Shown here piece by piece: positions 1 to 10,771 of a stretch of DNA of 64,000 nucleotides. This DNA is from Diploptera punctata (Eukaryota; Arthropoda; Insecta; Blattodea; Blaberidae): assembly GCA_030220185.1 (NCBI GenBank), contig JASPKZ010004955.1:1550001-1614000 (forward strand), in the 5' to 3' direction. Numbering within the stretch: the stretch's first letter is position 1; the number at the start of each line of letters is the position of its first letter. The notes under the pieces were generated by a model that was not told the DNA's origin, did no database searches, and saw only the letters and a program-made list of their open reading frames with translations. The translations under genes and the position numbers were made by a program.

Positions 1-790
1 CCCTTCAATATCATTATATAACAAATACCATTGTTTGGTGTGATTTCTACTGAGCATAGAATTTGATCTATTATAAATATGAATGTATTTTCATTTTTTA
101 ATTGTTACCTCAATGCCTAATCTATTTGTCGTTTTGTGTCTTCTTTTACATTTATTTTAAACTTCATCCAAAATTATGACAGGTTTAATAGTTTTTAATT
201 ATTAATTTTTGGTTATTTTCTACATATATTCAATTAATAGTTTTTGTTTAGACTGATCTTACAAATTTTTATGTTTTCCCCTATAGTTGAATGTTACTGT
301 GGCAGTCTTGATAAAATCTTCTAAGAGTTCCACTTTTATTGCTTCTCAACATAGTCCATACTATGATGAATGAAGTTAATTAAAGTGAGACCTTTTACCA
401 TAAACTGTAACAAACTTTCACAAAAAATCATTGTTCCAGGAATGATATTCTTCAACTGTTCCTTTGTTTAGAAGATTTGTTGGATCAATACATTCTTCCT
501 TTTCTTAAACTGTGGTAGCATAAATATGTTATAATTTAGGATGATAAGATTTTATGTGTTTGTGTGTTCCTTTCTGTAGAGATATGTTGGATCAGTACAT
601 TCTTCCTTCAGAGATGGAATTGGAAAAACCAGAGGGAAAGTGGTGTAAATTAAGGAAAAGTGTAAATTATCGGAAATGAGGAGGAGCTAAAAAAATGTTA
701 TTCCACATATTCTGTAACCATTCTAGAACATGCAAAAAATGCACTGACTGGAATAATATACAACATTGGCTAAATAATGTAATATTTTTT
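1..790. other. Intronic sequence, no gene seen
   Basis: AT-rich and without a convincing coding frame. The one structure I see is a short imperfect direct repeat around 478-500 and 583-608 (both contain GTTGGATCA followed by TACATTCTTCCTT), which suggests an old local duplication or footprint. It is presumably an upstream intron of the Mint/X11 gene, because the first recognisable exon starts only at 17651. Confidence 0.5.
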
Positions 791-891
791 TAAAATTTAA
801 AATAAAGTTCTTTACACCTCACCTCACATCCTGTCTTTTATATATTTAAAAAACAGGATATGAGGTGAGGTGTAAATATTTTATTTTAAAT
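791..891. repeat. Small palindromic (foldback) element 1
   Basis: Two arms of about 45 bp pair around a centre near 843. Each arm carries the ACCTCACCTCA / TGAGGTGAGGT box seen at the ends of the other foldbacks and Penelope terminal repeats in this window. The right flank at 892-905 has the ACCTCATAGTG box, the reverse complement of the CACTATGAGGT box next to the other family members. I could not fix a target duplication, and no hammerhead core is visible in this short copy. Confidence 0.7.
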
Positions 892-1270
892 TAAACCTCA
901 TAGTGAGTTCAATGTACTGGTAATGTGTTTTGAACCACTGTAAACGTAAAATTACTTTCTCCATTTCAGAAATAAATAACAAGGAGAGGTGCAGCAAGCA
1001 GCACTATGATTCTTTATTGAAAGATTAAAATAATATTGTTTTGCCATAGCAGTACATGGGTTGAATTTAAAAAACATGTTTGAAAGTTCTGAGCCAGCTT
1101 CGTTGGCTCGATGAACATGCTCTGATCTTTATCGATTGTATAGAAGTCAACTTCATTGGCTCAATGACTTGATCTGCTTTATATCAATTGTACAAAAGTG
1201 AGATAATCAATCAAATAAATTGGATATCTTCGATCTTTAACGCTGAAGATCGACATGATGTGACCTAAAT
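892..1270. other. Intronic sequence with a diverged local duplication
   Basis: No gene seen. Around 1094-1195 two diverged units of about 50 bp follow each other; both contain CTTC(G/A)TTGGCTC(G/A)ATGA and end near AT(C/T)(A/G)ATTGTA. Nothing else recognised. Confidence 0.4.
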
Positions 1271-1800
1271 AGCAGGAAAATAAAATTGCAGATACCCTTT
1301 TCGAGGATTTTAATACATTGTGAATATAGGGAAACTGAAGGGACCTTCAATGTATGTTATAAAAGGCAGGAACATAAAAGCGGGGTAATACTGTATATGC
1401 TTCACCTCATATTTTGTTTTCTCACTGGGCATGGACGTCATTATCATTCTCAATTAGGATCCAGTTGTTGTGTTGATCATTGAAAATCTTGTATATTCTT
1501 TGTGATAGGCAGATAAACCTCAAATGAAATCCCTATACCTGAAAACTTCAAAGTTCATTACTTCATCTCTATTTTTCTAGATGTAAACTTTTTTTCATAC
1601 TGTCAGTTCTGTTGGTTTTTCCACTTGTTTCAACAATTTTGACTTTTCTTCGATTCTAAGATTTTCAACCCATTGGCTATTGCCAATTTTCTTATTTTAC
1701 ATTTTAACAGTAGTTTAGAATTGTGAATATGTTCAACAAAACATGTTCATGTAACAAAACAAAATATTAGGCGAGGTGTATATTTCCAATTGAATCTCTT
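1271..1800. repeat. Degraded Penelope-type terminal repeat pair
   Basis: 1398-1425 contains TTCACCTCATATTTTG followed by TTCTCACTGG, matching the terminal boxes at 58378 and 29395. Around 1715-1790 there is ACATGTTC, then AAACAAAATATTAGGCGAGGTG, which mirrors the right terminal repeat at 61900-61955. The pieces in between look like a worn internal region. On the minus strand near 1450-1416 there is TTGAGAA followed by unpaired sequence, so a hammerhead here would be decayed. Called from shared boxes only. Confidence 0.45.
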
Positions 1801-1866
1801 AATAAATTAATTAATTTTCATTAATTAAATTATATTCTTCCTTTTTTTTTAACAACATTTTCTCTT

Positions 1867-2075
1867 CATAGTTGAATATGGGAAATAACATTATGAGGTT
1901 CTTAATTCGTAAATTAACGAGTCATTTTTATATCTTACCTCATATTTCATGTTTCTTTAAACACGGGAACTAGTTTTAAAGAGAACCATCTCTCTCTTGA
2001 AAACTAGTTCCCGTGTTTAAAGAAACATGAAATATGAGGTAAGATGTAAAAATGACTCATTAATTTAACAAATAG
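1867..2075. mobile_element. Palindromic (foldback) element 2 with 9-bp target duplication
   Basis: Flanked by TTTCTCTTC at 1858-1866 and 2076-2084. The left part has GGGAAATAACATTATGAGGTT (1880-1900), then long arms pair around a centre near 1987. Each arm includes TTACCTCATATTTCATG and its complement. The architecture (outer GGAAATAACA-TATGAGG box on one side only, then two perfect arms) matches the elements at 43700-43963 and 62116-62238. It has GAAACATG on the right arm but no paired stem II. Confidence 0.75.
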
Positions 2076-2470
2076 TTTCTCTTCTCAAACTGTGCATGCC
2101 TGAATCTATCATAATTTAGCAGGATTACTTTTATGCCATTTTTATTGTGGAGGATTTTTCACAATGTGGTTTCTTAACTATAAACTAAAGGTAAAGGTAT
2201 ATTTAATTATTTTATTTCAGGAATAACTTTTAAATAAAATAAATTCTTATAAATATTTTAAGTAAATATCTATGTTTTACATTTATAGACAATGGATTTT
2301 TAGGCAGATTATTCCTCTGAAAGTAACTATTATACCAATATTTGTACTTTTTTTTTCACCTAATAAGTTATTACCTAAAAATTGCCCTCATTATTTCACT
2401 TATCAAACAATATGAATGTTTCAATTTTTCCTTCCTCTCGCTTTTCTGAGCTAAATTTGGTCCCTTAAAA
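2076..2470. other. Intronic sequence, nothing recognised
   Basis: AT-rich stretch without a supported coding frame or recognisable repeat. Confidence 0.4.
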
Positions 2471-2483
2471 CATTATGCCTTAA

Positions 2484-2821
2484 TGTATCCACGTACAGTC
2501 GACTAGACCATCAAACAGCAATCTCATTGGAACAGTGGAAATCCCTACCGCTGACCAATCAGAAGGCAGATATAATGTACAGTCGACTAGACTATCAAAA
2601 AGCAAACTCATTGGAACAATGGAAGTCCCTAACGCTGACCAATCAGAAGGCAGATATAACTTACGAACACATCGCGGTGAACATACAAATAGGACAGACA
2701 GTGGACAGAATTGCCAGTCTCAAGACAACCCTTGAGGATGCCAGACGCAGTCTCTGGCGAAACGTCGGGGAACTACAAGCCTCACGCCCATAGCCTACAG
2801 CCCGAAAATCTTCTTCAAGAT
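2484..2821 (+). mobile_element. Short non-autonomous retroposed element with a hammerhead motif
   Basis: 338 bp flanked by a 13-bp duplication CATTATGCCTTAA at 2471-2483 and 2822-2834. Inside are two tandem units of about 80 bp starting near 2496 and 2578, each with GTACAGTCGACTAGAC and GCTGACCAATCAGAAGG. A unique 3' part carries a hammerhead-like motif (2732-2766). Open frames across it look incidental. The size, duplication and ribozyme recall metazoan retrozymes or hammerhead-bearing SINE-like elements. It lacks visible tRNA A and B boxes, and the transposing machinery is unknown. Confidence 0.7.
2732..2766 (+). ncRNA. Hammerhead ribozyme-like motif, minimal stem III
   Basis: Order of parts: TTGAGGA (consensus CUGANGA with the first C changed to U), T, stem II GCCAGA pairing perfectly with TCTGGC over a 7-nt loop, GAAA, stem III reduced to CG, then UC as cleavage position (GUC). 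CCC just upstream can pair with GGG just downstream of the cleavage site as stem I. All conserved core positions except the first C are present. Activity is untested. The tiny stem III suggests cleavage as a dimer or tandem RNA. Confidence 0.65.
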
Positions 2822-2834
2822 CATTATGCCTTAA

Positions 2835-3118
2835 ATTTTTATAATATATATTAAGTGCAAAAATAAAAAAAAATCTGTTTCAATTTTACTATAATTTACT
2901 ACATATATTGCATATGCAGTGAAATTAACAGGTAAATCGCTGCATTGAAATAACGGACAAAACCATTTGTAGCTTAGGATTTATAGTGCTATGTTAAATG
3001 AATCCCCTATTAGATCTATTTTCATTCTATAGTATAGCAACAAGTAAAATAATTAAAGTTTTCCATTTATTAAGTAAAACCATTTGTTGAGTTTATTTTT
3101 GTGTTGTCCATACTAATA
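2835..3118. other. Intronic sequence, nothing recognised
   Basis: AT-rich sequence up to the TA target dinucleotide (3117-3118) of the following Tc1 element. Confidence 0.4.
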
Positions 3119-4650
3119 CACTGCTCAAAACAATTAGAGGAACACTATGAAATATGCAAATATTTTTTCATTGGACAAAGGTACAAACATGAAATTAATA
3201 AAGTACATTATTTGTGGTTATTTATTTATTTATTTATTGCTCATGTCAGTAAAAACAAATGAATAACGCTGACAATTAACTTTTCAAATAATTCTGCTAT
3301 GTAAGCAATTGAATCTTGAGCTTATTTTTCAAAGTTAAACACTCGTTATATAGAGTTAGTTTCGTGTATGGCCTCCACGACATTCAATGACACTTTGGCA
3401 CCTTCGTGGCATGCTCCCAATAAGATTCTGGATTTCCTCTTGCGGGATATTCTCCCATTCCTCCTTCAGAGCATCTCCAAGTTGCTGCAGAGTTTGTGGA
3501 GTTTGATGTTGGTTCCTGACCTTCCTGTCTAGAAGATCCCACAAGTGTTCAATAGGGTTGAGGTCTGGGTTGACCGCTGGCCACTCCTTTACCTCAATTT
3601 CATTCCTCCTCAGGAAATCCCTGGTGACAGCCGCAGAATGTGCCCTGGCATTATCCTGCATAAACAGAAATCCAGGGCCTACTCCAATGGCAGCAGGTAC
3701 TACATGCTCTTCCAGAACATGCTCGATATACCGGACAGCATTCAGTCGCTGGAGAACAAGTACAAGGTCCGTACGATTGTTGTACATAACTCCGGCCCAC
3801 ACCATTATGAAACCTCCTCCGAATCTATCAATTTCCTGTACAGCATCTGCAGAAAATCTTTCTCCTGGCCGTCCCCACACCCTCAATCGACCATCACAAC
3901 GTGTAAGACGATACCTGGATTCGTCCGAGAAGAGCACAGACTCCCACTGGTTCAGGTTCCAATCACCATGGTTTTCAGCATACGTATGTCTTGCTGCTTT
4001 ATGCCCATTTGTTAAGCGTGGTTTTTTAACGGGCCTTTTTGGACGAATATTCTCTTTCCTTATGGTTTGGTCTGAAACCCGGATTCCGGAAGCCATATGA
4101 AGGTCATTCTGCAGGTCTTTTGCAGTTTTTGTACGCTGTCGAAGAGCAGAAAGAACAATGTATCTGTCATCCTGGGGCCTTGTTTTAAATTTACGGCCCT
4201 GGCCATGTCTTCTACAATACTGACCTGTCTCTCTGTGCTGTTGCTTAACCTGGACACCATGGAAGGAGAAACCCCAAGCTCTCTAGCCACTTGTCGCAGA
4301 GATTGACCTTGTCGTAAAAAATGTAGAGCATGATACACTTCAAACTCATTTAAATGCCTCATTTTATCAGAGACTTCAATAAACAAGGCAATAATCAACA
4401 TTCGTCACTATAGCAACATCAGGAAGCTTACCAATTAGAAGTGGCCAGTGCCTTCCAAAATAAAAAATTTCTCTATATTTGTTATTTGAAGTAATTTCTC
4501 TGTATTTAGGCCATGGATCTTTAAAATTTGTATCCAATGATAAAATTAATAATTTAATTTACATATTGTCAAACTTTCAGCATCACAGCTTTAAAAAACA
4601 ATTACTTATTCAATTTATTACAAGTGTTCCTCTAATTGTTTTGAGCAGTG
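3119..4650 (-). mobile_element. Tc1-like DNA transposon
   Basis: A 1532-bp element with near-perfect terminal inverted repeats starting CACTGCTCAAAACAATTAG at 3119 and ending in the complement at 4650. TA lies on both sides (3117-3118, 4651-4652), the expected Tc1/mariner target duplication. The transposase is on the minus strand (see 3356-4401). Clean ends and long open frames mark it as one of the younger DNA transposons here, but the gene carries a frameshift, so it is probably not autonomous. Confidence 0.92.
3356..4401 (-). pseudogene. Tc1 transposase, frameshifted
   Basis: The N-terminal part (4401 to about 4160) has the helix-turn-helix DNA-binding region: an FLRQGQSLRQVARELGVSPS segment typical of paired-like HTH. 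The C-terminal part (4096 to 3356, readable upstream without an ATG to about 4150) has the DDE catalytic domain: LFSDESRY, MQDNARAH and NPDLNPIEHLWD, with 34 residues between the second D and the E (DD34E, the Tc1 signature). The two parts are in different frames; a one-base loss near 4155-4165 best explains the switch. The protein would cut and paste the element in the nucleus. Confidence 0.9.
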
Positions 4651-5898
4651 TATAATACAGTTTTTGCTTTAATGACATAAATTAAGACTGGATATATTAT
4701 GGTTCAATTTTGGGTAAAGAACAAAAAATAAATTGTTTCCTAAAATTAAAACTAATTTATGTGTGTCTATGTATGTATATTAGGGTGGTCCTTATTTTTT
4801 ACTTTCCGTATTTCATTCCATGCACCCTCTATTCCCCCCTCCCTTTGGTTGTAAGAAGTAATTTAAAGCCCATTTTGTTGAAATTTAAGATGAACCTGTG
4901 TCCCATTGAGCTAGAACAGGCACAATATTTAAAAGAAATTATTAATAAAAATGGTAATGATTTATGATGTTAATTAATTTCATTAAAACTGCTGTATTTT
5001 GAAGATATTTATTGATTTATTTATCTTGTTTAAGACAATAGAAAAATAAATAAACAAAACTCTTGCTGTAAGTAATTTTTTAATATACCATGTGGCCCAA
5101 AAGTCAGTTGACAAATGGGAGAAGTTTTGCTGATGTTAAACTGTTATAAAAACCACACTGATTGAATTGTCATTTTCATGGGTTTCATTTCAGAGCTAAC
5201 GCAGATGTTCAAAGTAACGTCCATCCACCTGGAGACAATGTCTCACTCGATGACGAAATTTAGCACTCACATTAAAAGTGTATCTGGTGAAATATTCCGA
5301 ATGACATTACTGATTCGGTCTTTCAAGTCTTCCAGTGATGCAGGCTAAGTCTGGAACACATGTTGTTTTACATTCCCGAGAGAAAGAAGTCTAGGGGCAT
5401 CAAATCAGGTGACTATGCTGGCCAAGACCTTGGGCCACCCCATCCAATCCACTGATATTGAAATTTCCTATTCAAATTGTTTTGAATTACATCATAGTGA
5501 GCAGTAGCTCCATCTTGTTGAAACCACAATTGTTGCCGTCTGTTCAATGGCAGGTCTTCTAGAAAGTCTAGTAGAGTATAGTCCAGCACTTCACTGTAAG
5601 ACAGTTGCTTCACATTGCCTTCAAAGAAATGTAAGCCCACAACCGTATCAAGAACAAGACCACACGACACCATTACTCTGGGGGCACCTGGGTCATTCAC
5701 CTCACGTATCCATACTGGATTTTGCCTAGACCAATACCGAGCATTTTGAGTATGGGCATGACCGTCCAAATAAAATGAACACTCATCACTGAAAATAACT
5801 TGTTTAATGAAATCATTGTCATTGTCCATTTGATTGGTGATCCAATTGCAGAAATGTGTAGAGGATCATTGTCATGTTGTGTGAACATGAATCATCTT

Positions 5899-6307
5899 CA
5901 ACTTTTATAAGATTCACTAAATTAAAGGCCATGCAACACAACACATATCTAAAACATAACAAATCACATAATTTTGAAGACAAAAGAATTACAAACCTTA
6001 CAAAAATAAAATTCAACAAACAGGAAACAGACTTGCTAGAAAAGGGATACAAATTCAATTTCCCTACACACAACGCAAAAAGAACACAACAAAATTTAAT
6101 TACTGAAACTGAAATTGCAATAAATAAACTTAACATTAATAACAAAAATCATATTAGATACGAAGCAGCTAAAGTCATAAAGAAACTCCACCAACAATAA
6201 ACATCAAAGATAAACAAACTCTCAAGAACATCTCTAAAATAAAAAGAAAATTTAGGAACAATAATATAATACACACAAAAGCCGACAAGGGCAACACAAT
6301 AGTTATT
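5899..6307 (+). pseudogene. PLE-B N-terminal coding region
   Basis: The 5' frame (from about 5874) reads KIKFNKQETDLLEKGYKFNF and a following ETEIAIN region, characteristic of the domain in front of the RT in Penelope-like proteins. It ends at a stop near 6200. A second frame then gives HTKADKGN-like coding (6275-6305, reading HKADKGNTIVIM), the conserved ADKGN motif of this class. The true start is not visible, so the copy is 5' truncated, as is usual for PLEs. Confidence 0.75.
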
Positions 6308-7051
6308 ATGGAAAAGGAAGAATACATCAATAAAACCAAGCAATTTATAAAAGAAAACAATTTCAAAAAAATTGAAAAAGATCCCACAGGAAAGTATAGC
6401 AGACAAATAAAAGAAGCACTAAAATCGTGCCCTCTAATCACCAACACAACCAATAATGAACATAATAAATACAAAAATGCCAAATGGGTAAATAATACTC
6501 CCTCACCACCAGTAATGAAAGCCCTTCCAAAAATCCATAAAGAAACGACAAAATTAGCCAATGCACTAAAGAAAGCCGATAAAAACGTAAAAATAGCATA
6601 CAGAACCAATAACAAATTAAACAACATAATAAACAATAACATTGAAGAAAATAACATTTTCAACAGCAAAGGAGTTTATAAACTGACATGTAAGGACTGC
6701 AACAAATTTTATATAGGAAGGACAAACAGGAGTTTTAACATCAGATTCAAAGAACATTTTCGAGACTTCGTTCACGCAGAAGGTAAATCAAGCTATGCAA
6801 AACACATTATCCATGAAGGACATCGCATGTTAAATATTGAAAACACCCTAACAGTGATGCACAGAGAAAATAATCCAGCGAAGATAAACGTACTCGAAGA
6901 GATGGAAATCATGAAAGCAGCTCACAACGACAGCCTGATAAACGAAAACGAACCCAATACATGCAACCTCCTCTACCAGATCTTCAGTGAAACACCAGTT
7001 TTGAATCCTGCCGATGATGGGACAAGTCCCGAAAGCGCTACAGTTAAATGA
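6308..7051 (+). pseudogene. PLE-B protein: RT entry motif fused to GIY-YIG endonuclease
   Basis: 247 residues. Residues 1-70 continue the ADKGN region and reach PPVMKALPKIHK near residue 80, the start of the PLE RT domain. The reading then passes straight to KKADKNVKIAYRTNNKL (about residue 95) and the GIY-YIG endonuclease GVYKLTCKDCNKFYIGRTNR (about residues 122-141), with KEHFRDF and KHIIHEGH further on. The palm motifs with YVDD are absent, so the deletion joined the RT entry to the linker in frame. The C-terminal 70 residues are nearly identical to the copies at 12433-12893. Confidence 0.85.
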
Positions 7052-8103
7052 TAATTAAGTTGAGGAGACGGACCTTTCAGGTGAATATTCTATAATTTTA
7101 TATTAATTATGAATCATCTTATACGGATGAAAATGTGATGCTTTTAAAATTCGCCAAACAGATTCCTTGCTCACTCCACTCTGCCTTGACACATAACGCA
7201 TTGATCTTTTAGGGCTTGCAATAACCTGTGCAAGTATATTAATTGTGTTTCCTTCATCAGTAGCCATCTTTGATCTGCCACTTCACTTTGCATCCAGCAC
7301 AGAAAAGGTCATCTTAAATTTATTTAAAAGTTTACTCACAATTTGAAATGATGGTTTTGGTATTTCAGGATGCCGCCTGTGAAACTCATCTGCAGCCTCT
7401 CTCAAAGTTTGATGGTTATCACCACAAAGCAATACTAATTCAACTCTTTGTTTTGGAGTAAGCATGATTGACTTCAGTGTTTTATCTAATGTTGTAAACT
7501 TTCTTCTTTGAGAGCTGCTTTCTGATACAGTACATCTGTCAGAAACACAAACACAAATCCATTATTATTATTCATTGTTATAATAATTATTTCCTTTTTA
7601 TTTTATTGTTTCCAGAATAAAAAAATATACCTAAAATAGCACATTCTTGTTATTGAGAAAACTTCAATTTGTCAACCGACTTTTGGGCCACATGGTATAT
7701 AAATTATGTACAGTGTGATATGGGTTAATGTAAATTTATTGTAATGAAATTTGTTACACTGTCAAATTAGCTTAAAAGGGGAAAAAAAAATAGAGTGTGT
7801 GTGTTGAAATCAGATAACATTTTAATTCCACCCCTCTAAATAAGGACCACCCTTGTATGCATAATTGTATAATAGGTTGTACCTTATTTAGATGGATGGA
7901 ATTAGAATGTTGTCTGATTTCAAAGCACACCCTCTTTTTTTTTCCAATTTGATAGTGTATCAAATTTCATTACCTAACTTTATAAATATTTAAAAAAATT
8001 ACTTACAACAAGAGTATTGTTTATTTATTTTTCTATTGTCTTAAACAAGAGAAATAAATCAATAAATATCTTCAAATACAGCAGTTTTAATGAAATTATA
8101 ATT

Positions 8104-8650
8104 GTTCATCATCATCCATCTAAGTATTAGGCCGTGGCCTGTTACAGTCTCGAAGAAGAACTTTCCATCCAGTTTTTTTTTGGGCATCCCAGTGAACTTT
8201 TGCCTTGGGGGCAATAACGAAGCATAGCTATAGAGTTCTGTGAGATGGCATTCGTTGAAGATGGGCTTTCCAGTTGTTCTGCTAGTTTTGTATATGACAT
8301 CCAACTCTTCCATAATTTCCTCATTTCTTTTATAGTCCCACTTTGCATAGCCTGTTGTACGGCGCATAAATCACATCTCATTTGCTGTTATTTGACATTC
8401 ATCTCTTCTTCATATTGCCCATGCTTCACTAACATATCTTAATACTGGTCTTGCAAGAACCTTATAAATACGTAATCTTGTGTTCTTTTGTACTAAAGAT
8501 GGTTTCATAATACTATTAATTATCCTCGTTGTTTTTGTGAAATTTGTGATTTTCCTTGCTATATCAGCTTCATCTTAAAATGTTGAATTACAACACAAAT
8601 AATTAAATTAATTTACTCGTTCTAAAATTTCATTTTCAATGTCAATGCGG
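8104..8650 (-). mobile_element. LINE 3'-end fragment (family C)
   Basis: Minus-strand 3' part of the same LINE family as 20755-25970. The sequences align over the RT C-terminal region, including YKRNEEIMEELDVIYKTSRTTGKP and the downstream part. The 3' end has the (ATC)n-like tail at 8108-8118. It is 5' truncated and inserted into the right arm of the giant palindrome. Frameshifts split the coding frames 8381-8142 and 8367-8059. Confidence 0.8.
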
Positions 8651-8775
8651 CAGGGATTCCTCATCTTAAATTTCAACAAAATGGGCTTTAAATTACGTCT
8701 TACAACCAAAGGAAAAAATAGAGGGTGTGCAAAATGAAATATGGAAAGTTGAAAGTAAGGACCACCCTAATGTAT

Positions 8776-10637
8776 GTGTGTGTAGTATGATCAGATTATC
8801 CAATATTGGAGATTCTAATTTACACATATGTGGGCGCTTAGAAGCTTATCTGAGGCAAGCAGATTTTCCGGTCTCCCAGCACTGAAGTATTTAATTTTGA
8901 AATTTGTACTTACCTAGCTCACAACCTCTAATGGAATCTTGTTCTTTTAATTTTTGAACTACTGGAATCGTGAATGGTTATAAGTAATTTTGTTGTTTGA
9001 TGCGTGGGCCCGTAATTTAATGTTCAGTGCCAGTAAACTGGCAGATCTCCTTGCTGCAGGTAAGCTCCTAACACCCACATGGGAATTTTAGAATCTCTGA
9101 TATTGGTTAGTCTGTTTGGACAAAGTATTGAAAATAGAATAACACCATTTGTTTTCAGAATCAGAAACAACAATAATGAAATTGGTGTGTCTAAGTTGCC
9201 AATGGCATAACTAATTCTATTATTACATAAGTATATACATTGATTCTAAAAGAATGGTATATATAATATAAAAATAGAGTACCTGAGATCTCAAGTCTTC
9301 CTCAAGAATGGTATGTTACAGTGAAAGTTGATAATGGTTATCAACATGAACTGCTCCTCTTAGTGTTAACAACAAACATTCATTAGTGAAGGTAGAATGT
9401 AGCTAGTGAATGTCACCTTTCCTAATAAGATTTAGGGAATATTGAAGATGATTACAATAATATTTAGGGAATTTTTTTCGTTGCTCTAAAAATACAGAAC
9501 AAATATAATTGTAACTGTGCATTATCAGAAGAAAGTTACAAATATCTTGGTAACTTTAAATACTTTTTTTTTAAATGAAATGTAAAATGTTACTGTTTGC
9601 CACTTATTACACAACAATAATGAATTAAGGTCATTCACAAGGTCATTGCATTTGATTTACTCATACTTACATGGCAGGATGTTACCTACAAGGTAACTAT
9701 ATTATAGTTTTTAACCGTACATTATATTACAATAATTTCTTAGTTTTTCATTAAATTCTTCATAATTGTAGTTGGAAGGAGAGGAGAGGACATATTATTG
9801 TGATTTTGAAAATCAAGTAAGAAGAGCCTACATAACAATATTCAATCATAACTTGAGTTAGTTGAGCTCAACGTTCACTAGGAAATGTCGATTATAAACA
9901 TTAAAAATTTCTGGAACCAACCTTACCAAAATTATAATAATAGTAATTATAATAATAATGCTTTATTTAAGCTAGGAGAGTTAAAGCTAGCTATACAGCC
10001 TTCTCTTCCACTCAACCAGCGAATAATAAAATAATACAAAAATGTATATACTTACTACAGTTTTAAAATATTATTAAAATATAGACTCACAAAGAGATTG
10101 TGGTCTAATATTAACAAAATAAAATAAGAAAAGCTTCATAGATGAATATTAATAGGTACTTACAAAATACTGAATATAGTTGTTATGCCGGTAGTATTTT
10201 CTTAACATGGAACTTAAAAATAATTTATTTAGATTTAAATAATAATAGTGGTTGACAGTCCATGATGTGACTGGGAAGTGAGTTCCATGCTCTAGTCAAA
10301 GATTTTGTCCTGTGCTGTGGTATCAAAAGTTAATTAGTAACTTGTGCTTAAATTGTGAAGAGCCGATGAATTTTAAAAAGTGTTGGTGAATAACTTGGTA
10401 AATGGTGTGTGCAGAATTTGGAATAGCAAAACATATACATTTAGAGTTTTTCATCATTTACACAAAGTCATGATACAGCCTGAAATTAAGGAGACATGTG
10501 GTCATGACGATGGAAATTGAATACAAATCAAACCTACACATTATGAATATGTTGTAGTCTGTTGGTTAGATTAGTCAGTAATATATTGCAGTAATAAAAG
10601 TACAGCATTACGAGGAAGCAAAAAGGAGATAATGCAA
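8776..10637. other. Intronic sequence, nothing recognised
   Basis: About 1.9 kb of AT-rich sequence without a coding frame longer than 60 codons and without an element I recognise. Confidence 0.4.
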
Positions 10638-10729
10638 GGTTCTGGGCATGAGACTACTACTACTACTACTACTATATTCAAGTTCTGGGCATGAGACTAT
10701 TACTACTACTACTACTACTATATTCAACT
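10638..10729. repeat. Duplicated block with (ACT)n microsatellite
   Basis: The phrase GTTCTGGGCATGAGACTA followed by a run of ACT/TAC triplets and TATATTCAA occurs twice in tandem (about 10639-10681 and 10682-10726). The second copy has one changed base (ACTATTACT) and a similar run length. A recent tandem duplication. Confidence 0.8.
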
Positions 10730-10771
10730 CTCACTAATCATTTCACTGATTTTCAACTTACACTGTAACAT

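Larger units (their letters stand above)
5899..7108 (+). mobile_element. Penelope-like element PLE-B, internally deleted
   Basis: Bounded by the 12-bp duplication ATGAATCATCTT at 5887-5898 and 7109-7120. It encodes the N-terminal part of a PLE protein, then jumps directly to the linker and GIY-YIG endonuclease, so the reverse transcriptase domain is missing. The 3' end matches the inverted dimer at 12374-12956. It is a non-autonomous copy that could only have moved in trans, unless the deletion happened after insertion. Confidence 0.88.
5340..7465 (-). pseudogene. mariner-family transposase, split and with stop codons
   Basis: The N-terminus (7465-7283) reads MLTPKQRVELVLLCGDN, then a helix-turn-helix-like AADEFHRRHPEIPKPS. 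The catalytic part (5829-5413) has VIFSDECSFYLDGH, a WFQQDGATAH motif carrying the second acidic residue and, after a TAG stop, SPDLMPLDFFL, the motif for the third. The family resembles insect mariner relatives with a long DGATAH-to-SPD spacing (about 35 residues). The coding region is broken by the PLE-B insertion and at least one in-frame stop. Confidence 0.85.
5088..7695 (-). mobile_element. mariner-like transposon, interrupted by PLE-B
   Basis: Terminal inverted repeats CCATGTGGCCCAAAAGTC (5088) and complement (ending 7695) are flanked by TA on both sides (5086-5087, 7696-7697). Transposase pieces lie on the minus strand: the N-terminal HTH part in 7465-7283 and the catalytic part in about 5829-5340. 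A Penelope-like element at 5899-7108 separates them. Without that insert the mariner would be about 1.4 kb. Confidence 0.9.
4782..8775. mobile_element. Giant palindromic element, opened by two insertions
   Basis: Sequence 4782-5085 reappears reversed and complemented in 7985-8103 and 8650-8775. 7698-7860 is mirrored by 7862-7984. The ends are AGGGTGGTCC (4782) and GGACCACCCT (8775); the same box recurs near the centre at 7847. Removing the mariner (5088-7695) and the LINE fragment (about 8104-8650) leaves a palindrome of roughly 840 bp centred near 7861, the form of a foldback or long-TIR MITE. There is no coding capacity of its own and I could not fix its target duplication. Confidence 0.75.

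Noticed and set aside
1985..2035. Possible hammerhead core in the right arm of foldback 2 (TTGAAAA, then GAAACATG)
   Set aside because: The sequence between the two boxes does not form a stem II, so the match is limited to two short boxes.
3545..4306. Plus-strand frames across the Tc1 element
   Set aside because: Antisense shadows of the transposase gene, which has all catalytic motifs on the minus strand.
6149..6669. Long hydrophobic frames on the minus strand opposite PLE-B
   Set aside because: They are the antisense of the A-rich Penelope coding strand; the plus strand carries the conserved motifs.
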